A program made the translations under genes and the position numbers. Below are positions 7,978 through 17,588 of a stretch of DNA of 64,000 bases, one piece after another. The DNA is taken from contig JAEUIA010000086.1 in NCBI GenBank assembly GCA_016795245.1, forward strand, positions 1 through 64,000, written 5' to 3'. This DNA is from Planctomycetota bacterium (GTDB lineage Bacteria; Planctomycetota; UBA1135; GCA-002686595). The number at the start of each line of letters is the position of its first letter. Position 1 is the stretch's first letter. The notes below the pieces were generated by a model that made no database searches, was not told the DNA's origin, and worked only from the letters and a program-made list of their open reading frames with translations.

Positions 7978-9465
7978 TTGAAAATCGCCTTCGTAACACC
8001 GGAACTCAACGCTCTGGTCCGCCGCACCAGCCTGGCGGAGGTCGCTGAGTTCCTGCCCCGGACGCTCCGCCAGGAAGGGAGCGACGTGCGCGTGTTCCTG
8101 CCCTTCACGCGCGACCTGAATACGGAGCCGCTGCAGGACCTCGAACAGGTCGGCGACATCCGCGTCAAAGACGGCGCCTCGAAGATCACGCTCAGCGTCT
8201 ACACCGGCCATCTCGGCGACCTGCCGATCGTGTTGATCGACCACCCGACGCTGTTCCGCTCGCGCGCACCCTACGGCGACGAAGAAGGTCCGTACGCCGA
8301 CAACTGGCGGCGCTACGCCGTGTTCTCGCGCGGCGTGCTCGAGAGCCTGCCGCTCTTGAACTTCACGCCCGATGTCATCCACTGCATGGATTGGACGACG
8401 GGCTTGATCCCGGTCATCCGCGAACTCGAGTACGCCGCCAAGGACCCCGATCATCCGGCATCGCACGCCGGCACGTTCTTCGCGATCCACAACCTCGCGA
8501 TGCAAGGACCGTTCGAACGCGAGGTGTTGCCGCACATCGGCATCCCCCATCGCGTGTTCAAAAACGTGCACGGCGTCGAGCTCCAGGGCAAGGTCAATTA
8601 CCTCAAGGCCGGCGTCGAATTCGCCACGATCATCGGCGTGCACTCACCGAGCTTCGCGGAGCGCGTGCAGACGACCAAGCGCGGGGACGGACTCGAAGAA
8701 TCGTTCCGCCGGCGCGCCAAGGAACTCGTCGGGATCACGAACGGCATCGACTACAAGGCCTGGGATCCGAGCAACGATCCGCTGTTGCCGCATACGTACT
8801 CGCTCAAGGACAAGGATCTGAACGGCAAGCGCAAGTGCAAGGATGCGCTGCAGAAGACCTTGAAGCTCGACACCGGCGCACGTACGGCCGTGGCCGCCGT
8901 CATCGGGCGCTTCGACGCCGACAGCGGCTTCGACATCCTGGCTGAAGTCCTGACCCGCATCCTGGAACGCAGCGTCGAAGTCGTGCTCATCGGCTCGGGC
9001 AAGAGCGAGATCCTCGAGCGCGTGCGCACGATGGAGACCACGTTCGCCGGACGCTGTCGCTTGATCGAGCAGTACAACGTCGGTGCGGCGCACGCACTGC
9101 TGGGCGGTGCCGACTTTCTGATCCTGCCGTCGCACTTCCACAGCTCGAACTCCTTGTGCGCGATCGGGATGCGCTACGGCGTCGTACCTATCATCTACTC
9201 CGGCAGCGGCCTGGAGGACACGGTCATCGACGTCGAGAGCGACGTGCGGCACGGCACCGGATTCACATTCAAGAACTACAGCGGCGACAGCTTGCTGGAT
9301 GGGTTGGATGCGGCGCGCAAGCACTACAAGGAAGCAGCGGAGTGGCGCACCCTCGCGATGCGCTGCATGAAGCAGGATTTCTCCTGGGCCGCGACCGCGC
9401 AGAGCTACCTCAAGGCCTACCGCCGCGTCACGCGCCGCACCAAGAGTTCGGCAGTAGACGAGTGA
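7978..9465 (+). CDS. GT5 glycogen/starch synthase-like protein, catalytic motifs altered
   Basis: A 495-residue two-Rossmann (GT-B) protein collinear with GlgA from its start (KIAFVTPELNA). The TTG at 7978 is chosen because family similarity begins exactly there. Signature positions differ from active GlgA: the N-terminal KTGGL is RRTSL (residues 15-19), HDWH is MDWT (about 137-140), RLTxQKG is RFDADSG (about 311), and EPCGLTQ is HSSNSLC (about 387-393). It may use another donor or be non-catalytic. It precedes a ROK sugar kinase by 13 bases, suggesting a carbohydrate role. Family confident; activity doubtful. Confidence 0.8.
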   Translation: MKIAFVTPELNALVRRTSLAEVAEFLPRTLRQEGSDVRVFLPFTRDLNTEPLQDLEQVGDIRVKDGASKITLSVYTGHLGDLPIVLIDHPTLFRSRAPYGDEEGPYADNWRRYAVFSRGVLESLPLLNFTPDVIHCMDWTTGLIPVIRELEYAAKDPDHPASHAGTFFAIHNLAMQGPFEREVLPHIGIPHRVFKNVHGVELQGKVNYLKAGVEFATIIGVHSPSFAERVQTTKRGDGLEESFRRRAKELVGITNGIDYKAWDPSNDPLLPHTYSLKDKDLNGKRKCKDALQKTLKLDTGARTAVAAVIGRFDADSGFDILAEVLTRILERSVEVVLIGSGKSEILERVRTMETTFAGRCRLIEQYNVGAAHALLGGADFLILPSHFHSSNSLCAIGMRYGVVPIIYSGSGLEDTVIDVESDVRHGTGFTFKNYSGDSLLDGLDAARKHYKEAAEWRTLAMRCMKQDFSWAATAQSYLKAYRRVTRRTKSSAVDE

Positions 9466-9478
9466 CGAGCCTGGCCCG

Positions 9479-10378
9479 ATGAAACTCGTCGGTATCGATC
9501 TCGGCGGCACCGGCATCAAGGCGGGTGCGTGCGACGAAACCGGGCGGATCCTCGATTCGAAGTCGATCCCGACGGGCCTCGGCGATGGTCCGGAGGCCGT
9601 GCTCGACCGCATGGCGCAACTGGCGCGCGATCTGGGTGCAGACAAGCGCGTCGGCGTGGGCTCGCCCGGACTGATCGACCACGCCAACGGGCGCGTGCTC
9701 GAGAGCCCCAACTTGTTGACCATGCAAGGCGTGCCGATGCGCCGCGAGATCGCCCGTCGTCTGGGCTTCGCCGAGCGCGATGTGATCCTCGAAAATGACG
9801 CCAACTGTGCCGCGTTCGGCGAACAGTGGTGCGGCGCCGGGAAGGGCGAGAGCGACATGTTGCTCGTCACGTTGGGCACGGGCGTCGGCGGCGGGCTCGT
9901 GCTCGCCGGCAAGTTGTACGGCGGTCCGGGCGGCATGGCGGGCGAGATCGGCCATGTGTGCATCGATCCGGACGGACCGCCGTGCGGGTGCGGACGCCGC
10001 GGATGCGTGGAGCAATTCGCCTCCGCGACGGCAGCGATTCGACGGGCCAAGGACAAGGGCCTCCCGCGCGCGAAACCGGGCGACCTGGTGCAGCTCTCGC
10101 GGCTCGCGCGCGAAGCGGACGGGCCTGAGCGCGCGCTGCTCCACGACATCGGTCGCGACCTCGGGCGCGGCCTGGGCATGGTCGTGTGCCTGCTCGATCT
10201 GCGCACGTACGTCATCGGCGGCGGATTCGGCGCCGCGACCGACGTCTTGGAAGCCGGCATTCGCGTCGGCCTGCGCGACCGCTCCTACGGCGACCGGCTG
10301 CAGAGCGTGCGCATCCTGCCGGCGCAGCTCGGGTCCGACGCCGGCTGGATCGGCGCGGCGCGACTCGCGCTGTCTTGA
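9479..10378 (+). CDS. ROK-family sugar kinase, glucokinase-like
   Basis: A 299-residue ROK kinase predicted to phosphorylate glucose or a related hexose. The phosphate loop is GIDLGGTGIKAG near the N-terminus; the ROK signature LGTGVGGGLVLAGKLYGG and EIGH follow. The zinc site is the His plus CGCGRRGCVE motif. It starts 13 bases after the GT5 gene and is probably cotranscribed. The sugar cannot be read from sequence. Confidence 0.88.
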   Translation: MKLVGIDLGGTGIKAGACDETGRILDSKSIPTGLGDGPEAVLDRMAQLARDLGADKRVGVGSPGLIDHANGRVLESPNLLTMQGVPMRREIARRLGFAERDVILENDANCAAFGEQWCGAGKGESDMLLVTLGTGVGGGLVLAGKLYGGPGGMAGEIGHVCIDPDGPPCGCGRRGCVEQFASATAAIRRAKDKGLPRAKPGDLVQLSRLAREADGPERALLHDIGRDLGRGLGMVVCLLDLRTYVIGGGFGAATDVLEAGIRVGLRDRSYGDRLQSVRILPAQLGSDAGWIGAARLALS

Positions 10379-10417
10379 CGCGGGATTCGCGCTCGAAACC
10401 GCTATCCTCCTCGCCCC

Positions 10418-11356
10418 ATGTCTACATCGGACTCCATCCTCGAGGTCAAGGACCTGCGCAAGGTCTACCGCGCCGGCATGTTCTCGAAAAAAGGCGTCGC
10501 CGCGATCGACGGCGTTTCGCTCAGCGTCGGGCGCGGCAGCGTGTTCGGCTTGCTCGGACCGAACGGCGCGGGCAAGACCACGATGATCAAGTGCCTGCTC
10601 GGGCTCGTCCGCCGCTTCGAAGGCGAAGCGCGACTGTTCGGCAAGCATCCCGATGATCCGTCGTCGCGCTCGAAGGTCGGATATCTACCGGAAGCACACC
10701 GCCTGCCCGGACACTTGACCGGAAGACAAGTGCTCGAATTATTCGGCGCGCTCTCCGGGTCGGCGCCTGACGAAGTCAAGAAGCGCGTCGGGCCGCTGCT
10801 CGAGCGCGTCGACATGACGAAAGCTGCGGACCGCAAGGTGCGCGAGTACAGCAAGGGCATGCAGCAACGCATCGGCCTCGCGCAGGCGCTGGTCAACGAT
10901 CCCGAACTCGTGTTCCTGGACGAACCCACGGACGGCGTCGATCCGATCGGACGTGCGGCCATCCGAGAGATGGTCGTGGAGCTGAAGCGCCGCGGCGTCA
11001 CGCTGTTCATCAACTCGCACCTGCTCATGGAGGTCGAGTTGATCTGCGACCGCGTCGTGATCATGAATCGCGGGAAGATCATTCGTCAGGGGACGATGGA
11101 TGAACTCACGCCGCGCACGGGCGCAGCACGCTTCGAATTGGCGAGCGCGCCGCCGAACCTCCAAACCATCCTGGCTGGCGTCGGCAGCGATCTGGTCGTC
11201 GACGGCAAGGTCGTGTCGCTGACGGTGGACGACCTGGAACTCGACACGGCCATCGACCGCCTGCGCGCGGCCGGAATCTCCATTCGCGGCATCAACAGAC
11301 GGCGCGCGACGCTGGAAGAGGCGTTCATCGGCATCGTGCAGCGGGGTGGGCAATGA
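10418..11356 (+). CDS. ABC transporter ATP-binding protein
   Basis: A 312-residue ATPase subunit of an ABC-2 type exporter. Walker A is GPNGAGKTT, the signature is SKGMQQR (variant of LSGGQ, common in ABC-2/Nod-type ATPases) and Walker B is LVFLDEPTDGVDP, followed by the H-loop NSHLL. A C-terminal regulatory domain of about 80 residues follows. The stop overlaps the permease start by four bases (ATGA). Substrate unknown. Confidence 0.9.
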   Translation: MSTSDSILEVKDLRKVYRAGMFSKKGVAAIDGVSLSVGRGSVFGLLGPNGAGKTTMIKCLLGLVRRFEGEARLFGKHPDDPSSRSKVGYLPEAHRLPGHLTGRQVLELFGALSGSAPDEVKKRVGPLLERVDMTKAADRKVREYSKGMQQRIGLAQALVNDPELVFLDEPTDGVDPIGRAAIREMVVELKRRGVTLFINSHLLMEVELICDRVVIMNRGKIIRQGTMDELTPRTGAARFELASAPPNLQTILAGVGSDLVVDGKVVSLTVDDLELDTAIDRLRAAGISIRGINRRRATLEEAFIGIVQRGGQ

Positions 11357-12864
11357 ATTCACACACTGCCAAGGCGCTCATCCTCGATGCCTTCTACCAG
11401 GTCCTCGACAACAAGATCTTTCGACTCCTGGTCCTCGTCGCGATCTGCCTGATCGCGCCGACCTTTCTGATCGCGTTCAAACCGAACGAGATCGATGTCC
11501 TCTTCGGGTGGAAGACGCTCGCGTACACCGACATCGGCCCGCTGTCGAGCGTCGCCGGAACTACGGGCCAGGACTTGAGCGTGCTGGCGATCCAGACACT
11601 GCAGACGCTCTTCATCGAGGGACTGGCCGGCACGTTCGGCATCATGTTCTCGCTCGCCGCCACGGCGTTCTTCGTGCCGCGCATGCTCGAGAAAGGTGAG
11701 GCCGACACGCTGTTCTCCAAGCCCACCGGCCGATTCGTGCTGCTGATAGCGCGCTATGCGTCAGGCGTCCTGTTCGTAGGCGTCCTGGCCTTCATTCTCG
11801 TCCTCGGCATGCATCTCGGACTGCTCTTGCGCTCCGGCTACAGCGATCCGGGGTTTCTATGGGGTGCGCTCACGCTCGTCTACATTTTCGCTCTCATCCA
11901 CGCGTTTTCGACGTTGGTCGGCGTCCTCACGCGCAGTTCGGTGACTGCGCTGCTCGTCTCGATCCTGTTCTTCGCGTTCAACGGCTGCGTGAATCAGCTC
12001 TGGATCGGCAAGGAGCACGCAGTCGCCGAGGCGCGCGAGAGCAGCGAAGAGGACGAGGCTGGAGCGGCCGCGCGCCTCGAAGGCATGGAGCATCCGCTGG
12101 TGCGGTTCCTCTACGGCACGCTCGACACGCTGCACTACGTGCTGCCGAAGACCGGTGACGGAGACGTGCTCACACGCCAACTGCGGCGGGCCATCGACGG
12201 CCCTGAATTCGTGCTCGAAGATCCCATCGGGCAACTCTCGTTCGTGGCCGAGCCGGTGGGCCTCAAGCGCCCGAGCACGGCCAAGCAAGTCGACATGGGC
12301 ACGGACCCTGTGGTCTGGACCAACCCCACGCCGGAGAATGGGACGGCGCAGATCACGGCTTCGCGCAAGTCGCGCGTGTTCGAACGCACGACCGGCGAGC
12401 GCGTGCGCAAGCTGCGCCTCTCGGGGACGGCGGCGGTGAATGAATTCATGCGCTCACTCGAAGCGCGCAGTGACTTGGAAGGCAAACCCGAAAAGACGCG
12501 GGACACCACCGATCGGCTGGTGCGCGACTGGGTGAAGTGGAGCGAAAGGCGCGCGGGCGCGGTCATCCACCGCGAACGTGGCTTCTACGTCATTTCAGAT
12601 TGGCTCTACACATTCGATCTCGAATGCGATGAACTCTGGCGCCGCGACGAGAAGCGCGCAGACGTCCTGCGCGAGTTCCTGGCCGGTGCCAAACCGCAGC
12701 GTGACAGGGCCTCCGACCTTCAAGCGGTGGAGTGGTATGAGAAGCGCTTCGGGTGGACCTCGCCGTTGCGTTTCAACGCCTTCTTCTCACTCGGGAGTTC
12801 CGTCGCGTTCGCCCTGATCATGTTGCTGCTGGCGCGCTGGAGACTCTCGCGCATCGACTTCTGA
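11353..12864 (+). CDS. ABC-2 type transporter permease
   Basis: A 503-residue membrane subunit partnering the ATPase just upstream. Five predicted helices occupy about residues 18-220 (RLLVLVAICLIAPTFLIAF, FVLLIARYASGVLFVGVLAF and others). A soluble domain of about 250 residues follows (about 220-475), and a final helix near the C-terminus (SLGSSVAFALIMLLLARW) closes the protein. Such an inserted domain is seen in some NosY/GldF-like permeases. Its stop overlaps the next start (TGATG), tying the transporter to the glc genes. Confidence 0.82.
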   Translation: MNSHTAKALILDAFYQVLDNKIFRLLVLVAICLIAPTFLIAFKPNEIDVLFGWKTLAYTDIGPLSSVAGTTGQDLSVLAIQTLQTLFIEGLAGTFGIMFSLAATAFFVPRMLEKGEADTLFSKPTGRFVLLIARYASGVLFVGVLAFILVLGMHLGLLLRSGYSDPGFLWGALTLVYIFALIHAFSTLVGVLTRSSVTALLVSILFFAFNGCVNQLWIGKEHAVAEARESSEEDEAGAAARLEGMEHPLVRFLYGTLDTLHYVLPKTGDGDVLTRQLRRAIDGPEFVLEDPIGQLSFVAEPVGLKRPSTAKQVDMGTDPVVWTNPTPENGTAQITASRKSRVFERTTGERVRKLRLSGTAAVNEFMRSLEARSDLEGKPEKTRDTTDRLVRDWVKWSERRAGAVIHRERGFYVISDWLYTFDLECDELWRRDEKRADVLREFLAGAKPQRDRASDLQAVEWYEKRFGWTSPLRFNAFFSLGSSVAFALIMLLLARWRLSRIDF

Positions 12865-14297
12865 TGGAACCGAAGATCGCAGACGGCCTGCGTGCCATCG
12901 TCGGCGATCGCGGGCTCACGACGAACGCGACGCGACGCGCGACCTACGAGTCCGACGGCCTCGCGCACGTGCGGCAAGTTCCGGATCTGGTCTTGATGCC
13001 GCGCGACACGCGCGAAACTGCGGCGGCGCTGCGCTTCTTGAAGGAATGGAACGTCCCGATCGTCCCACGCGGCGCCGGCACGGGACTCTCCGGCGGGGCG
13101 ACGCCGGTCGCGGGTGGAGTCTTGATCTCGACGGCACGCATGCGCGACGTGATCGAGGTCGACTCCGTCAATCGCTTCGCGCGCGTGCAAGCGGGCGTGG
13201 TGAACGTGGACTTGACGCACGCGTGCGCCGACCACGGGCTCTTTTATGCGCCCGACCCTTCGAGCCAGAAGGCCTGCACGATCGGCGGCAACGTGGCCGA
13301 GAATTCGGGTGGGCCGCACTGCTTCAAGTACGGATCGACGACGCAACACGTGCTCGGCCTCGTCTTCGTCACGATCGACGGCGAGATCATCGACCTCGCC
13401 GAACCGTGCGTGGATCCGCTCGGCCTGGATCTGGTCGGTGTTTTCGTCGGATCGGAAGGGCTGCTCGGCATCGCGACCGAAGTCACCGTGCGTCTCTTGC
13501 CCGTGCCGCCGGTCGTCGAGACTCTGCTCGCGATCTTCGACGACCTGGATTCGGCCTGTGATTCCGTCACGGACATGATCGCCGCGCGCCTCGAGATGTC
13601 GGCGATCGAGATCCTCGACAAGCACACGATCGATGCGATCGAGGCCTCGGTGCTCGCTGCCGGGTATCCGCAGAATGCGCAGGCCGTGTTGCTGCTCGAA
13701 TGCGAGGGTTCGGACGTCGAGGTTGCAGCGGCGCTGCGCGATATCGAGCCGATCCTCGCGCGCCACGGCGCGTACGACATCCGCCGCGCTCGCGCCGCCG
13801 ACGAACGCGCGCGCTTGTGGGCCGGCCGCAAGGGCGCCTACGGAGCCATGGGCCGGATCGCGCCGGATCTGTACGTGACCGACGCGGTCGTGCCGCGCAC
13901 ACGGTTGCGCGAGCTCGTGCGCGCGACGACCGACATTTGCGAGAAGCGCGGCTTGAAGGTCGCCAACGTGTTCCACGCCGGCGACGGCAACCTGCATCCG
14001 AACATCTGCTACGACCGGCGCGACAAGGACGAACTGGCGCGCGTGCTCGACGCCGGCGACGAGATCATGCGCGTGTGTCTCGCGGCGGGCGGATCGCTGA
14101 CGGGCGAGCACGGCGTCGGTCTCGAGAAGATCGAAGGCATGGAGTGGCTCTTTTCGCACGACGATCTGGCGGCGATGTGCAGAGTGCGCGAGGCCTTCGA
14201 TCCCAAACGTCGCATGAACCCCGGCAAGCTGCTTCCGATGCGCGCGTGCATGGAGACGCGCAGCGCCGTCCGTCCGAACGAGCCTCGCAATGGGTGA
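12864..14297 (+). CDS. glcD: Glycolate oxidase subunit GlcD (FAD-linked oxidase)
   Basis: A 477-residue FAD_binding_4/FAD-oxidase_C protein that oxidises glycolate or another 2-hydroxy acid. The FAD-binding stretch includes VPRGAGTGLSGGATPV and NVAENSGGPHCFKYG. The C-terminal half carries the GDGNLHPNI and GGSLTGEHGVG motifs of the GlcD/D-lactate dehydrogenase family. The ATG at 12864 overlaps the permease stop. GlcD with GlcE and GlcF adjacent favours glycolate over D-lactate, though related hydroxy acids are possible. Confidence 0.9.
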   Translation: MEPKIADGLRAIVGDRGLTTNATRRATYESDGLAHVRQVPDLVLMPRDTRETAAALRFLKEWNVPIVPRGAGTGLSGGATPVAGGVLISTARMRDVIEVDSVNRFARVQAGVVNVDLTHACADHGLFYAPDPSSQKACTIGGNVAENSGGPHCFKYGSTTQHVLGLVFVTIDGEIIDLAEPCVDPLGLDLVGVFVGSEGLLGIATEVTVRLLPVPPVVETLLAIFDDLDSACDSVTDMIAARLEMSAIEILDKHTIDAIEASVLAAGYPQNAQAVLLLECEGSDVEVAAALRDIEPILARHGAYDIRRARAADERARLWAGRKGAYGAMGRIAPDLYVTDAVVPRTRLRELVRATTDICEKRGLKVANVFHAGDGNLHPNICYDRRDKDELARVLDAGDEIMRVCLAAGGSLTGEHGVGLEKIEGMEWLFSHDDLAAMCRVREAFDPKRRMNPGKLLPMRACMETRSAVRPNEPRNG

Positions 14298-15510
14298 GAC
14301 ACGCGACGTCCTGGAGAGCGAGATCGGCGCACGCGCCGTCGGCACGGCCGTGATCGACGAGCGCGAAGTCCCGGTGGCCTTCGCGAACAGCGAAGCAGAC
14401 GTCGTGCGATTGCTGACGCTCGCCGCCTCCCGCAACTGGCGCGTCACCCCCATCGGATCTGGAACCAAGATCGACCGCGGCGTGCCGCGCGAGAAACCGC
14501 GCTTCGCGATCTCGCTGCGCGGCTACTCCGGAGTCACCGCCTACGAACGCGGCGACGGCACGCTCACGGCCCGCGCCGGAAGCACCATGGCCGCGCTGGC
14601 GCAGGTCGCGCGCTCGGGCGGCAATCATCTGACGCCCGACGTCGCGCGCGCGGCGCACGCCACGCTGGGCGGCACGATCGCGAGCGGCATCTCCGGGATC
14701 GATCGCTTGCGCTACGGACCGCTGCGCAATCACGTGCTCGGGTTGCGCGTCGCGCTCGGCGACGGCAGCGTCGTGAAATCGGGCGGCAAGCTCGTCAAGA
14801 ACGTGACCGGTTTCGACCTGCACCGTTTGTACACCGGTTCGCGCGGCTCATTGTGCGTGATCCTCGAAGCCTCGTTGCGCTTGTTCAACTTGCCTGAGCG
14901 CGAAATCGCGCTGCAGACGGTGTTCTTCGGCCGCGCTGCGGCGTTGGCGTCCGCGCGCGTCGTGCTGGCGTCGCAAGTCAAGCCGACTTGCGTGGCGATC
15001 ACCGGCGCGCTGGATTCCGCCTGGACACTGTCGATCGCGCTGGCCGGGCGCGCCGACGTGCTCGTTTGGGAAGAAGGGCTGGTCCGTGACGCGATCGGCA
15101 CGTTCGATCGCTTCGAAGGCGAGCTCGCGCGCGCCAAGATCGAGGAATTGCGGGACCGCGAGGCTGAAGCCTCCGTGCACGCTGCCTGCCTGCCCGGTGG
15201 ACTCGAAAGTGCACTCGCACGCGTGGATGAGATCTCCGCCCACGACGATCACGCGCCCCACATGTTCATTCATCCGGGGATTGCATCGCTCGCTGTCGAA
15301 GCCACTGAGCCCACCTTGCCGGCGCACGCAGCCGCATTGACCGCCGCTCGTGCGCGCGTCGAACTCGCGCACGCGTCGGTCTCGACGCGCGGCGCGTTCG
15401 ATCCGCTGGCCGGAGTCGCTCCCCCTGTGCGCCGGTTGATGACCGACGTCACACGCGCACTGGATCCGGTGCGACGCTTTGCAGGACCGCGTGCGATGGG
15501 AGCCGTCTGA
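14290..15510 (+). CDS. glcE: Glycolate oxidase FAD-binding subunit GlcE
   Basis: A 406-residue FAD_binding_4 protein, shorter than GlcD and lacking its full substrate domain, as is typical for GlcE. The PCMH-type region shows GSGTKIDRG (about residue 56), TARAGSTMAALAQ and the G-x-x-L-G-G-T-I-A-S-G-I-S-G motif. It overlaps glcD by eight bases and glcF by one, so the three subunits are translationally coupled. Confidence 0.88.
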   Translation: MGETRDVLESEIGARAVGTAVIDEREVPVAFANSEADVVRLLTLAASRNWRVTPIGSGTKIDRGVPREKPRFAISLRGYSGVTAYERGDGTLTARAGSTMAALAQVARSGGNHLTPDVARAAHATLGGTIASGISGIDRLRYGPLRNHVLGLRVALGDGSVVKSGGKLVKNVTGFDLHRLYTGSRGSLCVILEASLRLFNLPEREIALQTVFFGRAAALASARVVLASQVKPTCVAITGALDSAWTLSIALAGRADVLVWEEGLVRDAIGTFDRFEGELARAKIEELRDREAEASVHAACLPGGLESALARVDEISAHDDHAPHMFIHPGIASLAVEATEPTLPAHAAALTAARARVELAHASVSTRGAFDPLAGVAPPVRRLMTDVTRALDPVRRFAGPRAMGAV

Positions 15511-16835
15511 TGGACGACGCCACGCTGGTCGATTACGCGAAGACGCTGGACTGCATCCACTGCGGTCTGTGCTTGAACGCCTGCCCGACGTACAAGCTGA
15601 CCGGCGCCGAACCGTCGAGCCCGCGCGGTCGCGTGCACCTCATGCGCTCGGTTGCCGAGGGCACGTTGCAGCCGGACAGTGAGTTCGCGGAAGAGATGGA
15701 CTTCTGCCTCCTCTGCCGCGCCTGCGAAAGCGCTTGCCCTTCCGGCGTGCAATTCGGCGTCCTCATGGAGCACACGCGCGCCGGCTTGCAAACCGAACGC
15801 CGCGGGTCGTTCTTCGCGCGCGCCGCGCGCTGGATTGGATTCCGCGTGATCCTGCCGTCACGATTCGCGTTGCGCCTCGTGGCCTTCGTCGGTCGCAGCG
15901 CTCAACGCACGGGGCTCACGCGCTTCGTATCCAGATTCGGGTTCGCTCGCGCCTTGCGCGATGCTCCGACGATTCCGCCGTCGGCCAAACGGGCGTTGCT
16001 GCAGCCGATGACTCCGGCCCGAGGCGAACCACGCGGCGTCGTCGGAGTGTTGCAGGGCTGCATGATGCCCGAGCTTTTCGGACGCGTGAACCGTGCGACG
16101 GTCGCCGTACTGGCCGAAGCGGGCTTCGAGTCCCGCGTCCCGTCCGCACATGTGTGTTGCGGCTCGCTGCACGCGCACAACGGTGACCGCGAGGGCGCGC
16201 GGTTCCTCGCGCAGAAGACGATTGTGTGCTTCGAAGACATCGTCGATGCATCCGGTCACCCGTCTCCGATCGTCGTGAACAGCGCGGGCTGCGGCGCGCA
16301 CATGAAGGACTACGCGCACCTGTTCGATGCCGACGATCCGTGGCACGAACGGGCGCACCGCTTCGCCGAGCGCGTGGTCGATTTCTCGGAGTTCGTCGCC
16401 CTTCCGCGCACGCGTGCCGCACTGGAGCGACGCTTGCGCGATCGACCGAGCAGGGCACAGGCGGTGCGCGTGACCTGGGACGACCCCTGCCACCTGTGTC
16501 ACGCCCAGAAGATTCGCTCCGAGCCGCGCGCGCTGCTCGATCTGCTCCCGGGTATCGAGCGCGTCGAGATGCGCGACAGCGAAGGTTGCTGCGGATCGGC
16601 CGGCATCTACTCGCTCTTGCGCCCGGACGACGCCGCGGCCGTGCTCGAACCCAAGCTGCAGGAGCTCTCCGACACCCGCGCCGCGATTCTCGTCACAGGC
16701 AATCCCGGTTGTCAGCTGCAGTGGTCAGCGGGCGTGAAGCGCGCAGGTCTCAATGTGCGCGTGGCTCACATCGCCGAGTTGCTCGACGAAGCGTTGCAGC
16801 ATGGCCCCATCGACCCAGCGGACCGAAACGCGTGA
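15510..16835 (+). CDS. glcF: Glycolate oxidase iron-sulfur subunit GlcF
   Basis: A 441-residue electron-transfer subunit. Two N-terminal [4Fe-4S] motifs (CIHCGLCLNACP and CLLCRACESACP) are followed by two CCG domains (CCGSLHAHNG and CCGSAGIYSLL) that form the heterodisulfide-reductase-like cluster site. It passes electrons from GlcDE to the quinone pool at the membrane. Last gene of the unit; a strong hairpin follows at 16842. Confidence 0.93.
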   Translation: MDDATLVDYAKTLDCIHCGLCLNACPTYKLTGAEPSSPRGRVHLMRSVAEGTLQPDSEFAEEMDFCLLCRACESACPSGVQFGVLMEHTRAGLQTERRGSFFARAARWIGFRVILPSRFALRLVAFVGRSAQRTGLTRFVSRFGFARALRDAPTIPPSAKRALLQPMTPARGEPRGVVGVLQGCMMPELFGRVNRATVAVLAEAGFESRVPSAHVCCGSLHAHNGDREGARFLAQKTIVCFEDIVDASGHPSPIVVNSAGCGAHMKDYAHLFDADDPWHERAHRFAERVVDFSEFVALPRTRAALERRLRDRPSRAQAVRVTWDDPCHLCHAQKIRSEPRALLDLLPGIERVEMRDSEGCCGSAGIYSLLRPDDAAAVLEPKLQELSDTRAAILVTGNPGCQLQWSAGVKRAGLNVRVAHIAELLDEALQHGPIDPADRNA

Positions 16836-16841
16836 TGAATT

Positions 16842-16887
16842 GAGAGTGGCGCCTATTGGTCGAGCGTGACCAATAGGCGCCACTCTC
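16842..16887. terminator. Perfect 20-bp hairpin between convergent genes
   Basis: The arms 16842-16861 and 16868-16887 are exact reverse complements over 20 bases around the 6-nt loop GAGCGT. It lies seven bases after the glcF stop and 20 bases before the end of the convergent minus-strand gene, so it can terminate both. Neither side has a U-tract, which is unusual for an intrinsic terminator. Its length and perfection also fit a conserved structural element. Confidence 0.75.
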
Positions 16888-16907
16888 CAGGCGCGCATTC
16901 CGGTCGA

Positions 16908-17588
16908 CTAGTCGTTGTGATCAGCTCCCAACGCTGTGAGCAATTCCTTCACCGATTCTTCTGACGCCGCCTCGCCGCGCGACCACAGTGCGGTCATCAC
17001 GCACGGCCGTTTCTCCTGGCTCAAGTTGACGTTGACCGCATCGCGAAAAGTCAGGCCCGGTTCGAACACACGCTCGTGCACCCAATCGGCGGAGTAGCTG
17101 CGCCACGGGATCTTCTTCGCCGAGATCACGACCTTGCCCCCGCGCGGCCCCAGGTCGGCGATGTCTTTCCATTCGGACTTCAGGAAGAAGGCGTCCGTCG
17201 CCGCCTGTCCGTTGGCAACGGTCGGGAACAAGAACACGATGCGCCGTGGTGCAGTTCGGCTCGCAGGGATCGGTACGCGACTCCAGTCGACCTTCTCGGA
17301 CTCATCCGAGACGACTGTGCTGCGTGTGGGTTCGTCGAGCGCCTGTTGGTCGTCGAGCATCACGATGTGCGCTCCGGTCGGGAGTTCGCGCGCTTCGACG
17401 ATCTTGTATCTGTCGCCGAGGCCGCGCACTCCGAAGGCGGTTTCGAGCCGAGCCGCGCCATCGACGGGGCCACCGCGCGAAACGATCAGGAATGTGGCGA
17501 TCCCTGCGCAGGCCATCAACGCCGCCGCGATCCCGAGGATCGTGGCGGCGCCGGGACTGCGCGCGGCTTCAGCGGTCGGGTCCGACAT
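16908..17588 (-). CDS. Membrane-anchored hypothetical protein
   Basis: A 226-residue protein with one N-terminal transmembrane helix (about 15-37, ILGIAAALMACAGIATFLIV) and a globular extracytoplasmic part. No family recognised. Its start overlaps the end of the upstream gene by 20 bases, and that gene has the same layout (short polar N-terminus, one helix, soluble domain). The two are probably an operon and act together at the membrane. Confidence 0.6.
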   Translation of the reverse strand: MSDPTAEAARSPGAATILGIAAALMACAGIATFLIVSRGGPVDGAARLETAFGVRGLGDRYKIVEARELPTGAHIVMLDDQQALDEPTRSTVVSDESEKVDWSRVPIPASRTAPRRIVFLFPTVANGQAATDAFFLKSEWKDIADLGPRGGKVVISAKKIPWRSYSADWVHERVFEPGLTFRDAVNVNLSQEKRPCVMTALWSRGEAASEESVKELLTALGADHND

